The notes under the pieces: model-generated | Databases searched by the model: none | What the model saw: the letters and a program-made list of their open reading frames with translations, nothing else | What the model was told of the DNA's origin: nothing | Assembly: GCF_035825295.1 (NCBI RefSeq) | Contig: NZ_JAYMGI010000002.1 | Location: forward strand, 1,426,001 to 1,490,000 | Source: Actinacidiphila sp. DG2A-62 | GTDB lineage: Bacteria; Actinomycetota; Actinomycetes; Streptomycetales; Streptomycetaceae | Direction of reading: 5' to 3' | DNA: 64,000 nucleotides | Program-made: the position numbers and the translations under genes | Shown: piece after piece, positions 47,280 through 55,599 of the stretch | Numbering within the stretch: the first letter of the stretch is position 1 | Layout of the letters: each line of letters starts with the position of its first letter

Positions 47280-49019
47280 TCAGCGCGGGTCGAGCCTCCA
47301 CAGGTGGTCCGCCGTGCCGTTGTCCTCCCACTGGAGGACCTGGGCGCCGCTGGCCGTGCTCATGTTCTGCACGCCCAGCAGCAGCCCGCTGTTGCTGTTG
47401 GCGATCTTGTAGAAGCCGGCGCCGTCGGAGGTCACCCGCCACAGGTGGTCGGCGGTGCCGCTGTCACCCCAGACCAACGCGGTCCCGCCGTCGGCCGTGC
47501 TCATGCCGGTGATGCCGAGCACGAGCCCGCTGGCCTGGTTCCGGATCTTGTACAGGCCCGAACCCGCGGACACCAGCGCCCACTTCTGGGTGCCGGAACC
47601 GTTGACCGTGGCCTGGTCGACCATGGTGCCCTGGGCCGTGCCGCCGTTCTTGGTGTCGAGTGCCAGGCCGCTGTTCTTGTTGGTGATCTGGTACGTGCCG
47701 TCCAGCGTGCTCCCTCCGCCGGTCGCGGGGGTGATGACGAGGTGGTAGCCGTAGGTGCTGTTCGCCGAGACGGGGACGGTGACGGAGCCGTTGGTCACCG
47801 TGTAGTCGGACTCGGTGAGCGTGGTGGGGCCCGAGACGGCGGTGGTGCGGCCCGGGGAGGGGGTGTACTCGACCTTCACGTGGACGCGGGAGCTCAGGGC
47901 GGACAGGGCGTTCAGGCCGTTGACGGTGACGGCGCAGTCGCCGGAGCCGCCGCCGAAGACGACGTCGACCTCGTTGCCGGCGCTGTTGCGGGAGGCGGCG
48001 CCGTCGATGCCGGTCTGGGCGGGCGGGGTGGTGACGAGCATGGAGCCGCTCATGTCGGCGTACCACTTGTAGAGCCAGTAGGCGCCGTTGGGGCTGCCGC
48101 CCTGTCCGGTCAGCAGGTCGCCGAGGGCGCCGGACTGGTTCCAGAAGGCGAGTTCGGCGTCGTGGACGCCGAGGCGTTCGAACTTGGCGATGTAGCCGAC
48201 CAGCGCGCCGGGCACGCCGACCTCGGCGGGGGCGGCGTACTCCTCGATGGCGATCGGACGGGGGCTGATGCCGTACTTGTTCTCCAGCGCGGTGACGGTG
48301 GCGACGTCGCCGGCGATCTTGGAGGAGCGGATCAGCTCGTGCCAGGCGATGATGTCGGGCACGGTGTTGGTGGCGACCGCGTTCCGGAGGAAGTTGTCCA
48401 TGTCGCCGATGTTGTCCGAGAAGCTCGGGCCCTGGATCGGCGTGGTGGAGTCCTTCGAGCGGATCTCGCGGTAGGTGCGGGTCCAGAAGTCCTCGAAGGT
48501 GCCGTTGGAGGACTGCCAGGTGTTGTCCGACTCGTTCCAGGGCGCGTACGCGGCCAGGTTGGTGATCCCGGACGCCTTGGTCTGGGCGATCTGGTCGTCG
48601 ACGACGCTCAGCCAGTTGTTCCAGCTGAACTGGTAGGGCCAGCCGGCGTAGTAGTCCGAGAGCCGGTTGACGACCTTGGCGCCGGCCCGGGCGGCCTTCG
48701 GCGCGACCGTGAGGATGTCGCCGGTGCCCTGCTGGCGCCCGCCCTGGGGCTTCTGCACGAAGGTGTTCGGCTTGATCGCCTGCACCAGGTTGTCGGCCGG
48801 GGTGGAGGCGTTGGCCAGGCCGTAGAGGCTGCCGGTGGCGACGTGGGTGACCGGGCGCAGCACCTGGTCGGCGCTGACCACCAGGGTCGTGGACGGGGAG
48901 GCGGCGGCCTGGGCGGGCGGGCCGGCGACGGCGGTGGACGCCAGGGCCAGGACCGCGGCTCCGAGGCCGAGGGCGCCGGCGGCTCGGCGGCCGGGGCGGT
49001 GATGCGCGAATCCACGCAT
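47280..49019 (-). CDS. Secreted clan-A glycoside hydrolase with C-terminal ricin-type module
   Basis: 579 residues from ATG 49019 (AAGGGTG upstream). Signal peptide 1-38 (AAGALGLGAAVLALASTAVAG). A (beta/alpha)8 domain resembling GH39/GH79-type enzymes starts at GSLYGLANAS; probable acid/base Glu in AAYAPWNESDNTW and nucleophile Glu in IAIEEYAAPAE. A beta-sandwich domain and a ricin-type trefoil (about 445-579, YQITNKNSGLALD, YKIANSNSGLLLG) follow. The trefoil is of the QWxDNGTADHLW type and differs from the CBM13 in GH10/GH54/GH27. I cannot name the exact family. A GAGCAA-N4-TTGCTC dyad lies upstream. Confidence 0.8.
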   Translation of the reverse strand: MRGFAHHRPGRRAAGALGLGAAVLALASTAVAGPPAQAAASPSTTLVVSADQVLRPVTHVATGSLYGLANASTPADNLVQAIKPNTFVQKPQGGRQQGTGDILTVAPKAARAGAKVVNRLSDYYAGWPYQFSWNNWLSVVDDQIAQTKASGITNLAAYAPWNESDNTWQSSNGTFEDFWTRTYREIRSKDSTTPIQGPSFSDNIGDMDNFLRNAVATNTVPDIIAWHELIRSSKIAGDVATVTALENKYGISPRPIAIEEYAAPAEVGVPGALVGYIAKFERLGVHDAELAFWNQSGALGDLLTGQGGSPNGAYWLYKWYADMSGSMLVTTPPAQTGIDGAASRNSAGNEVDVVFGGGSGDCAVTVNGLNALSALSSRVHVKVEYTPSPGRTTAVSGPTTLTESDYTVTNGSVTVPVSANSTYGYHLVITPATGGGSTLDGTYQITNKNSGLALDTKNGGTAQGTMVDQATVNGSGTQKWALVSAGSGLYKIRNQASGLVLGITGMSTADGGTALVWGDSGTADHLWRVTSDGAGFYKIANSNSGLLLGVQNMSTASGAQVLQWEDNGTADHLWRLDPR

Positions 49020-49141
49020 GGGGGGAACACCCTTCCGAAAGATGTGGGGGGCGCGCGGCGACCGCCACGGGACTCGCAGGGCACCGAGCCGCCCGTCCAA
49101 CGGCTCCGTGCCGACCGGTGCGGACCGATCGCTACGCAAAA

Positions 49142-49157
49142 GAGCAATGGTTTGCTC
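49142..49157. promoter_or_regulatory. Operator dyad GAGCAATGGTTTGCTC before the clan-A hydrolase
   Basis: Perfect 6-bp inverted repeat with a 4-base spacer, 123 bases upstream of the start codon and next to an AT-rich AAAAGAGC promoter-like patch. It shares GGTTTGCTC with sites near the LacI gene, making LacI control plausible. Confidence 0.55.
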
Positions 49158-49284
49158 AGCGCACAACGTAGGAGTGTTCCGCTGACCGGTCAAGGGAGCG
49201 CGCAAGGCTTCGCCGAACGCCCGGCTCGGTCGGCGCGCCACGGGTCCTCCTGGCGGCGAGCGGGCCGGAGTGGCGATTCATCCG

Positions 49285-49300
49285 ACTACACGCTTGTAGT
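49285..49300. promoter_or_regulatory. ACTACA-N4-TGTAGT dyad, BlaI/MecI/CopY-like
   Basis: ACTACACGCTTGTAGT, perfect 6-bp arms, 49 bases before the DUF2231 start. BlaI/MecI and CopY repressors recognise ACTACA/TACA...TGTAGT half-sites, but their spacing is usually 2-3 bases. No such repressor gene is in the window. Confidence 0.5.
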
Positions 49301-49348
49301 AGATTGACGCGCCTTGGCGCACTCGCGCGCCCGACAAGGAGGCGTTCG

Positions 49349-49963
49349 ATGGGACCGACGCAGATCAACGGCCTGCCCGCCCACGTGCTGCTGGTGCACG
49401 TCGTGGTCGTGTTCGTGCCCCTGACCGCGCTGCTGCTGGTGGGCAGCGCGATCTGGCCCGGCTGGCTGCGGCGGCTGGGCATCGCCCTGCCTCTGCTGGC
49501 CCTGCTGACACTGATCAGCGTGCCGCTGACCACCCATGCCGGCGAATGGCTGGAGCGGCACACCGCCTCCACACCCCAGATCCGCCACCACGCCGAACTC
49601 GGCGACGGCCTGCTGCCGTGGGCGGTGGGCCTGTTCGTCCTGGCCCTCGCCCTGTGGGAATGGCAGCGCCGCACCACCCGCGGCGCGCGGTCCGCGAGCG
49701 GCGCGGACGCCTCCGGCGCGGACGCTTCCGGGACCGAAACCTCCGGCACGGACGCCTCCGGCAATGGAGTCTCCGGCACCGCGGCTTCCGGCACAGGGCC
49801 GCGGAGCCTGCCGGGCGGCCCCCTACGCATCGCCGCCGTCGCTCTGTGCGCGGTCGTCGCCGCGAGCTCGCTCGTGCAGGTGTACCGGATCGGCGACTCC
49901 GGCGCGAAAGCCGCCTGGACCGGGAACTTCTCCAGCCACAGCACCCCCGACCAGCACGGCTGA
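49349..49963 (+). CDS. DUF2231 domain membrane protein
   Basis: 204 residues from ATG 49349, with AAGGAGG 8 bases upstream. The DUF2231 core starts NGLPAHVLLVHVVVVFVPLT, with the conserved HP/AHxxLVH histidines in the first membrane helix, then LGIALPLLALLTLISVPLT, a HHAELGDGLLPWAVGLFVLAL segment, an acidic Ser/Gly/Ala-repeat loop (SGADASGADASGTETSG), and a last helix LRIAAVALCAVVAASSLV. The loop repeat is coded by an 18-bp DNA repeat. Function unknown; histidines suggest haem or metal contact. A BlaI/CopY-like dyad lies in its promoter. Confidence 0.88.
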   Translation: MGPTQINGLPAHVLLVHVVVVFVPLTALLLVGSAIWPGWLRRLGIALPLLALLTLISVPLTTHAGEWLERHTASTPQIRHHAELGDGLLPWAVGLFVLALALWEWQRRTTRGARSASGADASGADASGTETSGTDASGNGVSGTAASGTGPRSLPGGPLRIAAVALCAVVAASSLVQVYRIGDSGAKAAWTGNFSSHSTPDQHG

Positions 49964-50412
49964 CCCCCCACACCGGCGACAGGGCACGGCGGGACCCGCG
50001 CCGAACGCCCCGGCCCCCGCCCCCAGGGCTCAGCGCGGTCCGGAGCCCCCAAGCTGCCGGCGACGTCAGCGCCGAGGCGGGCCGAGGTCGTCCCGCAACG
50101 CCTCCCGGAGTACACCGCATCGGACACGGGCCCCTGCGAACCACTGCTTCGCCCGGACGAGCCGCGGGTCCGTACGCGGCAGGAGCCCTGCTCCGGAGTC
50201 GCGACGGCCGGCCGCCGCGTCCTGCTCCTGGTACTGCCAGGACCAGGACAACACGACGCCGCGCGTACAGACTGGACCGCGGGAAAGCCGGGGAGTCGAC
50301 CGGACGGCGCTCTGCTCGCGCGACCGGACGGCACCCGGAGGTCGTCGGCGTGCGCGCCGGTCGGCGCGGCTCGACCGGTGCTCGTCACCGATGGTGTGAA
50401 GGAGATCCGACC
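49964..50412. other. Intergenic region without recognised gene
   Basis: 449 bases between the DUF2231 and SDR genes. I see no convincing coding frame and no operator dyad; GAAGGAGA at 50397 is the ribosome-binding site of the SDR gene. Confidence 0.5.
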
Positions 50413-51171
50413 ATGACCCGTATCGCGCTGGTGACCGGCGGCAACCGAGGGATCGGCCGCGCCGCCGCGGAGGCCCTCGCCGACGACGGCACCGATGTCG
50501 TCCTCACTTACCGGTCCAACCGCGAGGAGGCGGAGGACGTCGTCGGCCAGCTCGCCGCTCGCGGCCGCACCGTGGCCGCCCTGCACCTGGACCTCACCCA
50601 GCCGGGGGCCTTCCCGGACTTCGCCGAGCGACTGCGCGCGGAGCTGACCGGCCGTTGGGCGACGGACCGCTTCGACATCCTCGTCAACAACGCCGGATTC
50701 GACCTGCTGACACCGTTCGGCGAAACCACCGTCGACGCGATCGACGCCCTGTACTCCGTGCACGTGCGGGGACCGGTCCTGCTGACCGAACTCCTGGCTC
50801 CCATGGTCCGCGACGGAGGCCGGATTCTGTTCACCTCCAGTGGCCTGACCCGCTACGCCGCCAACCCCGCGTACTCCGTCTACGCCGCCATGAAGGGCGC
50901 CGTCGAGGTCTACACCCGGTACGCCGCGAAGGCCCTGGGGGCACGTGCGATCACGGTGAACGCTCTCGCGCCGGGCGCGACCGCGACCGATTTCGCCGGT
51001 GGTGTCATTCGCGACGACGACGCGTACCGGGCCATGATCACGGCCAACCACGCGTCGGGCCGTGTCGGCGAGCCCCAGGACATCGGCAACGCGGTGCGGG
51101 CCATCACCGCCGAAGCGGCGTCGTGGATCACCGCGCAGCGCATCGAAGCGTCGGGCGGACAGAGCCTGTGA
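50413..51171 (+). CDS. SDR family oxidoreductase (FabG-like)
   Basis: 252 residues. NAD(P) loop VTGGNRGIGRAAAEALAD (TGGxxGIG), NNAGFD, catalytic Ser in ILFTSSGLTRY and YxxxK in YAAMKGAVEVYTRY, and the ending WITAQRIEASGG. Start ATG 50413 with AAGGAGA. It is a paralogue of the SDR at 54589-55377 (shared RYxA.PAYSVYAAMKGA / KAAYAVSKGA and GATATDFxGGVIRDD regions), about 4 kb away, so one may have arisen from the other. Substrate unknown. Confidence 0.92.
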   Translation: MTRIALVTGGNRGIGRAAAEALADDGTDVVLTYRSNREEAEDVVGQLAARGRTVAALHLDLTQPGAFPDFAERLRAELTGRWATDRFDILVNNAGFDLLTPFGETTVDAIDALYSVHVRGPVLLTELLAPMVRDGGRILFTSSGLTRYAANPAYSVYAAMKGAVEVYTRYAAKALGARAITVNALAPGATATDFAGGVIRDDDAYRAMITANHASGRVGEPQDIGNAVRAITAEAASWITAQRIEASGGQSL

Positions 51172-51247
51172 CGCGGAACCCGTGACGCGGCGCCAGTGAC
51201 CTGGAGCCTGTGACCTGGAGCCTGTGACGCGGCGCCCGTGACGCGGA
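51172..51247. repeat. Short direct repeats downstream of the SDR gene
   Basis: Five to six imperfect copies of GTGACSYGGmGCCy (for example GTGACCTGGAGCCT twice and GTGACGCGGCGCCC), 14-15-bp period. The first copy grows out of the gene's own stop region (CTGTGACGCGGAACC), suggesting slippage duplication. Confidence 0.7.
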
Positions 51248-51497
51248 GACCTTTCCGACCGGCGAGTCCTGGTCCCCGGCGGTACCGGCGGTCTTCGAGC
51301 AACTCAGGGCGCGCCGAGCACGAACAGGAGCTGTACCGCTCTGACGTGGCGCACACCCGCGTCGTCACCGCCCGGCGCGCTCGTCCGGGGTCGTAACGTC
51401 ACGGCAGCCGGCTGGTCGCGATTCGGCAACGCCGCCTTCCGGCGCGCTCGGGAAGCCGCATCGTCGTTCCCCAGGGGTGCGCGTCCCGGGAGGTACC
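51248..51497. other. Intergenic region before the membrane protein gene
   Basis: No gene recognised; GGGAGG at 51489 is the ribosome-binding site of the next gene. Confidence 0.4.
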
Positions 51498-52556
51498 GTG
51501 TCGCTTCCGCAATTACCGCCGTTGAACGACCGATACCAGTACGACCTGGCACGCGTCACCGTGCTGCGGTGGTTCGGCATCCGGGCCGACAGCACCGGTA
51601 ACACGTGGAGTCCCAGGGACAGCGCGCTCTTCGTGGCCGCCATCTTGTCCCCGCTGGTCGTCGCCGGCCTCCACCAGACGTTCTGGCATCCCACCGCGCA
51701 AGGCAGGGGAGCCTATTTCTTCTGGCTCGGCTACTACGTGGGCACCGACCTGATCACGGTCCTCGGCCAATGGGTCGGCTGCAGGGCTTTCCACCGCGCG
51801 CTGCCCAGCGTCGACCGCATGCTCACCCCGCACGGCGCCTGGGAGGTGCACTGCTGGATCGAGCGTGGCATGAGGCCCTGGCGGCAGCAGCGGTGGATGC
51901 TCGTGGGGGCGGCGTTCTCCTGCGCGACCGTCTGGGCGCTCTCCACGGCCCACCAGGTGACGGACCACATGTCCATCGACGTCGCTTCGTACCTGACGGT
52001 CGTCATGACCGGCGCGGCCGGCGCGAACAGCCTGTTCTGGCTGGTGCGCGCCGCCCGGCTGGCCCGGATCGTCACCAAGCCGGGGAACCTGCGGCTCGTG
52101 TGGTCGGCGCCCGCCCGGACGCCGGGCATCGAGGCGCTGTCGCGTTGGCACCGCTCCATCACTCTGGCCGTGGTCGGCGGGGCCGCGGTGGCGTTCGCTC
52201 CGTGGGTCTGGCTCGCTCCCTACGTGGGCCACGAGGGCGTCTACCTCGCGACGAAGTGGGTGGTGGCCGGCCTGATCATCGTGGCCATCGTCCTGTTCGG
52301 GTTCTACCCCCAGTGGCGGCTGTCGCAGGCGGTGATGGCCAAGCGCACAGCCGTGCTCCACGTGCTCTCGCACCGGCTCCCGCGCCACCTGCCGGGCGGG
52401 CGGGTGCTGACCGAGGATGAAGCAAAGGATGTCGACCTGTACGAGAAGGTGTCGCAGAGTCCGTCGAGCGTGATCGACGGGCAGACGGTGGCGGCGACGC
52501 TCCTGTCGGTCGGCGGCGTCCTGGTTCCGCTGGCGGTCGCGGCTCTCGCACGGTAG
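51498..52556 (+). CDS. Hypothetical multi-pass membrane protein
   Basis: 352 residues from GTG 51498 (GGGAGGTACC upstream). Six or so hydrophobic segments: ALFVAAILSPLVVAGL, GAYFFWLGYYVGTDLITVLG, WMLVGAAFSCATVWALS, YLTVVMTGAAGANSLFWLV, SITLAVVGGAAVAFAPWVWL, WVVAGLIIVAIVLFGF, and a C-terminal VAATLLSVGGVLVPLAVAAL. Between helices are charged loops with KPGNLRLVWSAPARTPGIEAL. I do not recognise the family. No operon partner: the next downstream DNA is a set of gene remnants. Confidence 0.82.
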   Translation: MSLPQLPPLNDRYQYDLARVTVLRWFGIRADSTGNTWSPRDSALFVAAILSPLVVAGLHQTFWHPTAQGRGAYFFWLGYYVGTDLITVLGQWVGCRAFHRALPSVDRMLTPHGAWEVHCWIERGMRPWRQQRWMLVGAAFSCATVWALSTAHQVTDHMSIDVASYLTVVMTGAAGANSLFWLVRAARLARIVTKPGNLRLVWSAPARTPGIEALSRWHRSITLAVVGGAAVAFAPWVWLAPYVGHEGVYLATKWVVAGLIIVAIVLFGFYPQWRLSQAVMAKRTAVLHVLSHRLPRHLPGGRVLTEDEAKDVDLYEKVSQSPSSVIDGQTVAATLLSVGGVLVPLAVAALAR

Positions 52557-52639
52557 GGACGGGGGCGGGGGCGTACTGCGGGCTGGGCCGGGCCGGGGTC
52601 GGGCCGTGCCGCGGCCGGGTCGGATCGGGCCGGGCCGGG

Positions 52640-52735
52640 TCACGGGGTGATGGTCAGTGGTGTGCCGGGGTCGATGACGTCGACCGGGACGTCGGGGGCG
52701 AGGCGGCGGACGGCGTCGACGAACGCGCCGAGGTC
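52640..52735 (-). pseudogene. C-terminal fragment of an unidentified leftward gene
   Basis: Read leftward, GASDLGAFVDAVRRLAPDVP followed by VDVIDPGTPLTITP and a stop looks protein-like, but no upstream part exists: the DNA switches at about 52718-52735 into the TetR remnant on the other strand. Probably a deletion scar; the parent family is not recognised. Confidence 0.35.
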
Positions 52736-53229
52736 GGACGCACCACGTTCTTTCGCCACTTCCGCGACAAGCAGGAGGTCGTCTTCGCCAGGGAGCAGGA
52801 GTTGCTCGGCCTGGTCGCCGCGGCCGGCGAGACGGACCAGGCGGACGACGCCCCGCCTCCGCGCAGTGTCACCGAGGCCGTCGAGCAGCTGGGCCCGGTC
52901 CTGCTCGCCCTGTGTTCCCGGGCGACCGCCGATCCCGCGGGCTACACCAGCCACTACGCGTTGATCGAGCAGCACCCGGAACTGCGCGACCGCGACGCCG
53001 CGAAGATGCGGCAACTCGGGGAGAAGCTGAGCGAACTGCTCGTCCGACGCGGAGCCGACGAAGCGACCGCGGTCCTCGCCGGCCACATCGCACTGGCCTG
53101 CTTCCAGACCGCCAGACGTCTCGGCAACAATCCGCTCACCCTGGAGGACGACACCCGCGCCGCACTCGCCCGAGCGCTGCCCCTCGGGACCGGCACCAGC
53201 GCGCCGGCCCCGAACCCGGCCGGATCGCG
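52718..53229 (+). pseudogene. TetR family regulator, 5'-truncated
   Basis: The frame carries RAEVGRTTFFRHFRDKQEVVFA, the second half of a TetR HTH, followed by a helical domain (SVTEAVEQLGPVLLALC, HIALACFQTARRLGNNPLTL). The first helix and start codon of the HTH are missing; the upstream bases belong to a fragment of another gene. The earliest in-frame start (TTG 52802, LLGLVAAAG) would leave out the DNA-binding part. Its 3' end runs directly into a NIPSNAP fragment. Non-functional as a DNA-binding regulator unless the sequence has an error. Confidence 0.65.
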
Positions 53230-53235
53230 ACCCGT

Positions 53236-53424
53236 CGAGGCGAGAACGGCTACGTGTGGATGCGCCGGTTCGAGGACGAGGACCAGAGCAGGAAGCTGTA
53301 CGAGGCCGTCTACCAGCACGACCGCTGGGAGAACGAGATCGGGCCGGTCGTCCACGGCCTGCTGATCTCCGAGAAGACCGTCGTCACCCGCGTGGTCCCC
53401 ACTCCGGCCTCGCCCCTGCGGTGA
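53236..53424 (+). pseudogene. NIPSNAP family protein, C-terminal fragment
   Basis: The last 62 residues of a NIPSNAP-like protein (GENGYVWMRRFEDEDQSRKL, YQHDRWENEIGPVVHGLLI, ending TPASPLR and TGA at 53424). The N-terminal two thirds are missing. A further short fragment, FEQALSALGFELPGP with stop at 53487, follows in another frame. Confidence 0.6.
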
Positions 53425-53555
53425 CCCGGCTCCGGGCAGTTCGAGCAGGCCCTGTCCGCACTGGGCTTCGAGCTGCCCGGCCCCTGACCGGCCGCGCACC
53501 CGGCGGGCTCCCCCTCTCCCCCTCTCCCCCTGCACGCGCACCGACGCGCACCGGA

Positions 53556-54428
53556 TCACACGACACCGGCGCCCGAGTCGTTCGACGCACGGGTGCGCGG
53601 GGAAGCGACGGCCGCCGTCGTCGACCCGAGCAGTGCGAGCTTCTCGGCGCTGCCGCTGTCGGGATGCGGGTGCCAGACGACCAGCAGCAGACCGGTCGGC
53701 CCGCTGATCACCAGCTTCTCCCGCATCAGGGTCAGCTCTCCCATCTGCGGATGTGCCAGCCGGGAGGGCGGCGTGCCGGTCCGCGGCTGGACGTCGTGAC
53801 GCGCCCACAGCTCGCGGAACCGCCGGCTGCGCAACGACAGTTCGCCGACCAGTTCCACGGTCCTGGCGTCGTCCGCGGCGTCGGCCACGCTCGCGCGGAA
53901 CGCCGCGACCATCTCCGCGGCCACCGCGTCCCAGTCCGGGAACAGCGCGCGCTCCTCCGGGTCCAGGAACGCCGCGAGCAGACGGTTCCGACCGGTCTGG
54001 AAGTTCGGCGAGAGCGCCACCGCGAGCCGGTTGGCGGCGAGGACGTCGAAGTGGCGGTCCTCCACGAACACCGGCAGGTGCAGCGTCTCGACCAGGAGCC
54101 GGATGCTCGCGGGCACCGCCTGGCGGGGGGAGCGGCGGCGCGCCGAAGGCGGGCGCGGGGCCGCGAGCCGCATGAGGTGCTCGGTCGCGGTCTGGTCGAG
54201 CACCAGTGCGCGGGCCAGGGATTCCAGCACGGCCGGCGACGGATTGCGGTTGCGGCCCTGTTCGAGCCGCAGGTAGTACTCGGTGCTGATGCCGGCCAGT
54301 TGGGCGACCTCCTCGCGGCGGAGCCCTGGCACCCGCCGATCCCCCTGGAAGGGCAGACCCACGTCGCCGGGGCGTATCCGTTCGCGTCGCGCCCTGAGAT
54401 ATTCGCCCAGCAGATTGCTCTCGCTCAT
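53556..54428 (-). CDS. XRE/MmyB-type transcriptional regulator
   Basis: 290 residues from ATG 54428. The N-terminal HTH reads LRARRERIRPGDVGL, VPGLRREEVAQLAGISTEYYLRLEQGRN, typical of this actinobacterial group, followed by the MmyB-like ligand domain (VFVEDRHFDVLAANRLAVAL, DWDAVAAEMVAAFRAS, LVISGPTGLLLVVWHPHPDSGSAEKLALL). It is divergent from an SDR gene with a 13-bp palindrome between them. Such regulators commonly control the adjacent SDR; ligand unknown, possibly a fatty acid by analogy with other MmyB-fold proteins. Confidence 0.92.
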   Translation of the reverse strand: MSESNLLGEYLRARRERIRPGDVGLPFQGDRRVPGLRREEVAQLAGISTEYYLRLEQGRNRNPSPAVLESLARALVLDQTATEHLMRLAAPRPPSARRRSPRQAVPASIRLLVETLHLPVFVEDRHFDVLAANRLAVALSPNFQTGRNRLLAAFLDPEERALFPDWDAVAAEMVAAFRASVADAADDARTVELVGELSLRSRRFRELWARHDVQPRTGTPPSRLAHPQMGELTLMREKLVISGPTGLLLVVWHPHPDSGSAEKLALLGSTTAAVASPRTRASNDSGAGVV

Positions 54429-54483
54429 CGTTCGACGATAACCCCGATCGGACCGGCCCTGACGGGCCCTGACTGGTACTGAC

Positions 54484-54496
54484 ACTCCCAGGGAGT
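54484..54496. promoter_or_regulatory. Palindrome ACTCCCAGGGAGT in the XRE/SDR divergent promoter
   Basis: A perfect 13-bp palindrome centred on A54490, flanked by TGAC/GTCA (one base off symmetry). It lies 56 bases upstream of the XRE start and 93 upstream of the SDR start, the expected operator position for the XRE regulator. Confidence 0.6.
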
Positions 54497-54588
54497 CAGA
54501 GGATCTTCACCGCTCCGCCACGGCGCCGTTAGCGTTCCGAACGGATTGCTTCGTGAATCCATTTCCCCGCGAGTGACGGAGGCGGAAA

Positions 54589-55377
54589 ATGACGGCGAAC
54601 GAGACGACGGGGGGTCGGAGCGACGTGCGGCGCGTCGCGGTCGTGACGGGCGGCAGCCGGGGCATCGGCCGGTCGGCGGTGCTCGAACTGGCCGCTCGGG
54701 GTGTCGATGTCGTCTTCACCTACTGTACGAACGCCGAGGCCGCGGACGAGGTGGCCGCCGAAGGACGCGAGCACGGACGTCGCGTCACCGCCCTGGGGTT
54801 GGACGTGGCCGACGTCGACGTGCTGGACTCCTTCGTCGACAATCTGCGCGTCGAACTCTCCGACATGGGCGCGGACCGATTCGACTATCTCGTCAACAAC
54901 GCCGGGATCTGGCACACCGCTTCTTTCACGGACACGACCGCGGCGGATCTCGACCGGCTCTACGCGGTCAATGTGCGCGGGGTTTTCTTCGTCACCCAGA
55001 AACTCGTTCCGCTGCTGCGGGACCACGGGCGGATTCTGAACCTGTCCTCGGGACTCGTGCGCTTCGTGTTCCCCGGCAAGGCCGCGTATGCGGTGAGCAA
55101 GGGGGCGATCGAGCCGCTCACCCGGTATCTCGCCGCCGAGTTGGGCACACGCGGCATCCGGGTCAACACCCTGGCGCCGGGGGCGACAGCGACCGACTTC
55201 AGCGGCGGCGTCATCCGGGACGACCCGAACTACCGCAAGCGGGTCGGGGACATCACCGCGCTCGGCCGCCCGGCCGAGCCCGGGGAGATCGGCTCGGTGG
55301 TCGCCGCGCTGCTGTCCGACGACATGCGCTGGATCAACGGTGAGCGCGTCGAGGCGTCAGGTGGCATGCGGCTGTAG
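54589..55377 (+). CDS. SDR family oxidoreductase
   Basis: 262 residues. NAD(P) loop VTGGSRGIGRSAVLELAARG, NNAGIWHTA, catalytic Ser in ILNLSSGLVRF and YxxxK in YAVSKGAIEPLTRY, and the ending WINGERVEASGGM. Start ATG 54589 with GGAGGCGG upstream. It is divergent from an XRE/MmyB regulator and so likely regulated by it. It is about as similar to the SDR at 50413 as close paralogues are. Substrate unknown. Confidence 0.93.
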   Translation: MTANETTGGRSDVRRVAVVTGGSRGIGRSAVLELAARGVDVVFTYCTNAEAADEVAAEGREHGRRVTALGLDVADVDVLDSFVDNLRVELSDMGADRFDYLVNNAGIWHTASFTDTTAADLDRLYAVNVRGVFFVTQKLVPLLRDHGRILNLSSGLVRFVFPGKAAYAVSKGAIEPLTRYLAAELGTRGIRVNTLAPGATATDFSGGVIRDDPNYRKRVGDITALGRPAEPGEIGSVVAALLSDDMRWINGERVEASGGMRL

Positions 55378-55599
55378 CGAGCGCTGTGACCGGACCCCGC
55401 GGCGCCGGCCCGTGCGCGTACGCCATGGTGATTAACCGGCTCGTCGACACCGTCGTCCGTCACCCACACCGGTCGCCGCGAGGGCGCCCGCCGGGGAACC
55501 GCCCCGCGTTCACCCGGCATTTCGGCTCGGGCTCGACAGCGGCCCTCGCCGGCGGTTCGCCGGCGTACCCGACCGCCCGCCGACCCGGCCATCGAAAGG

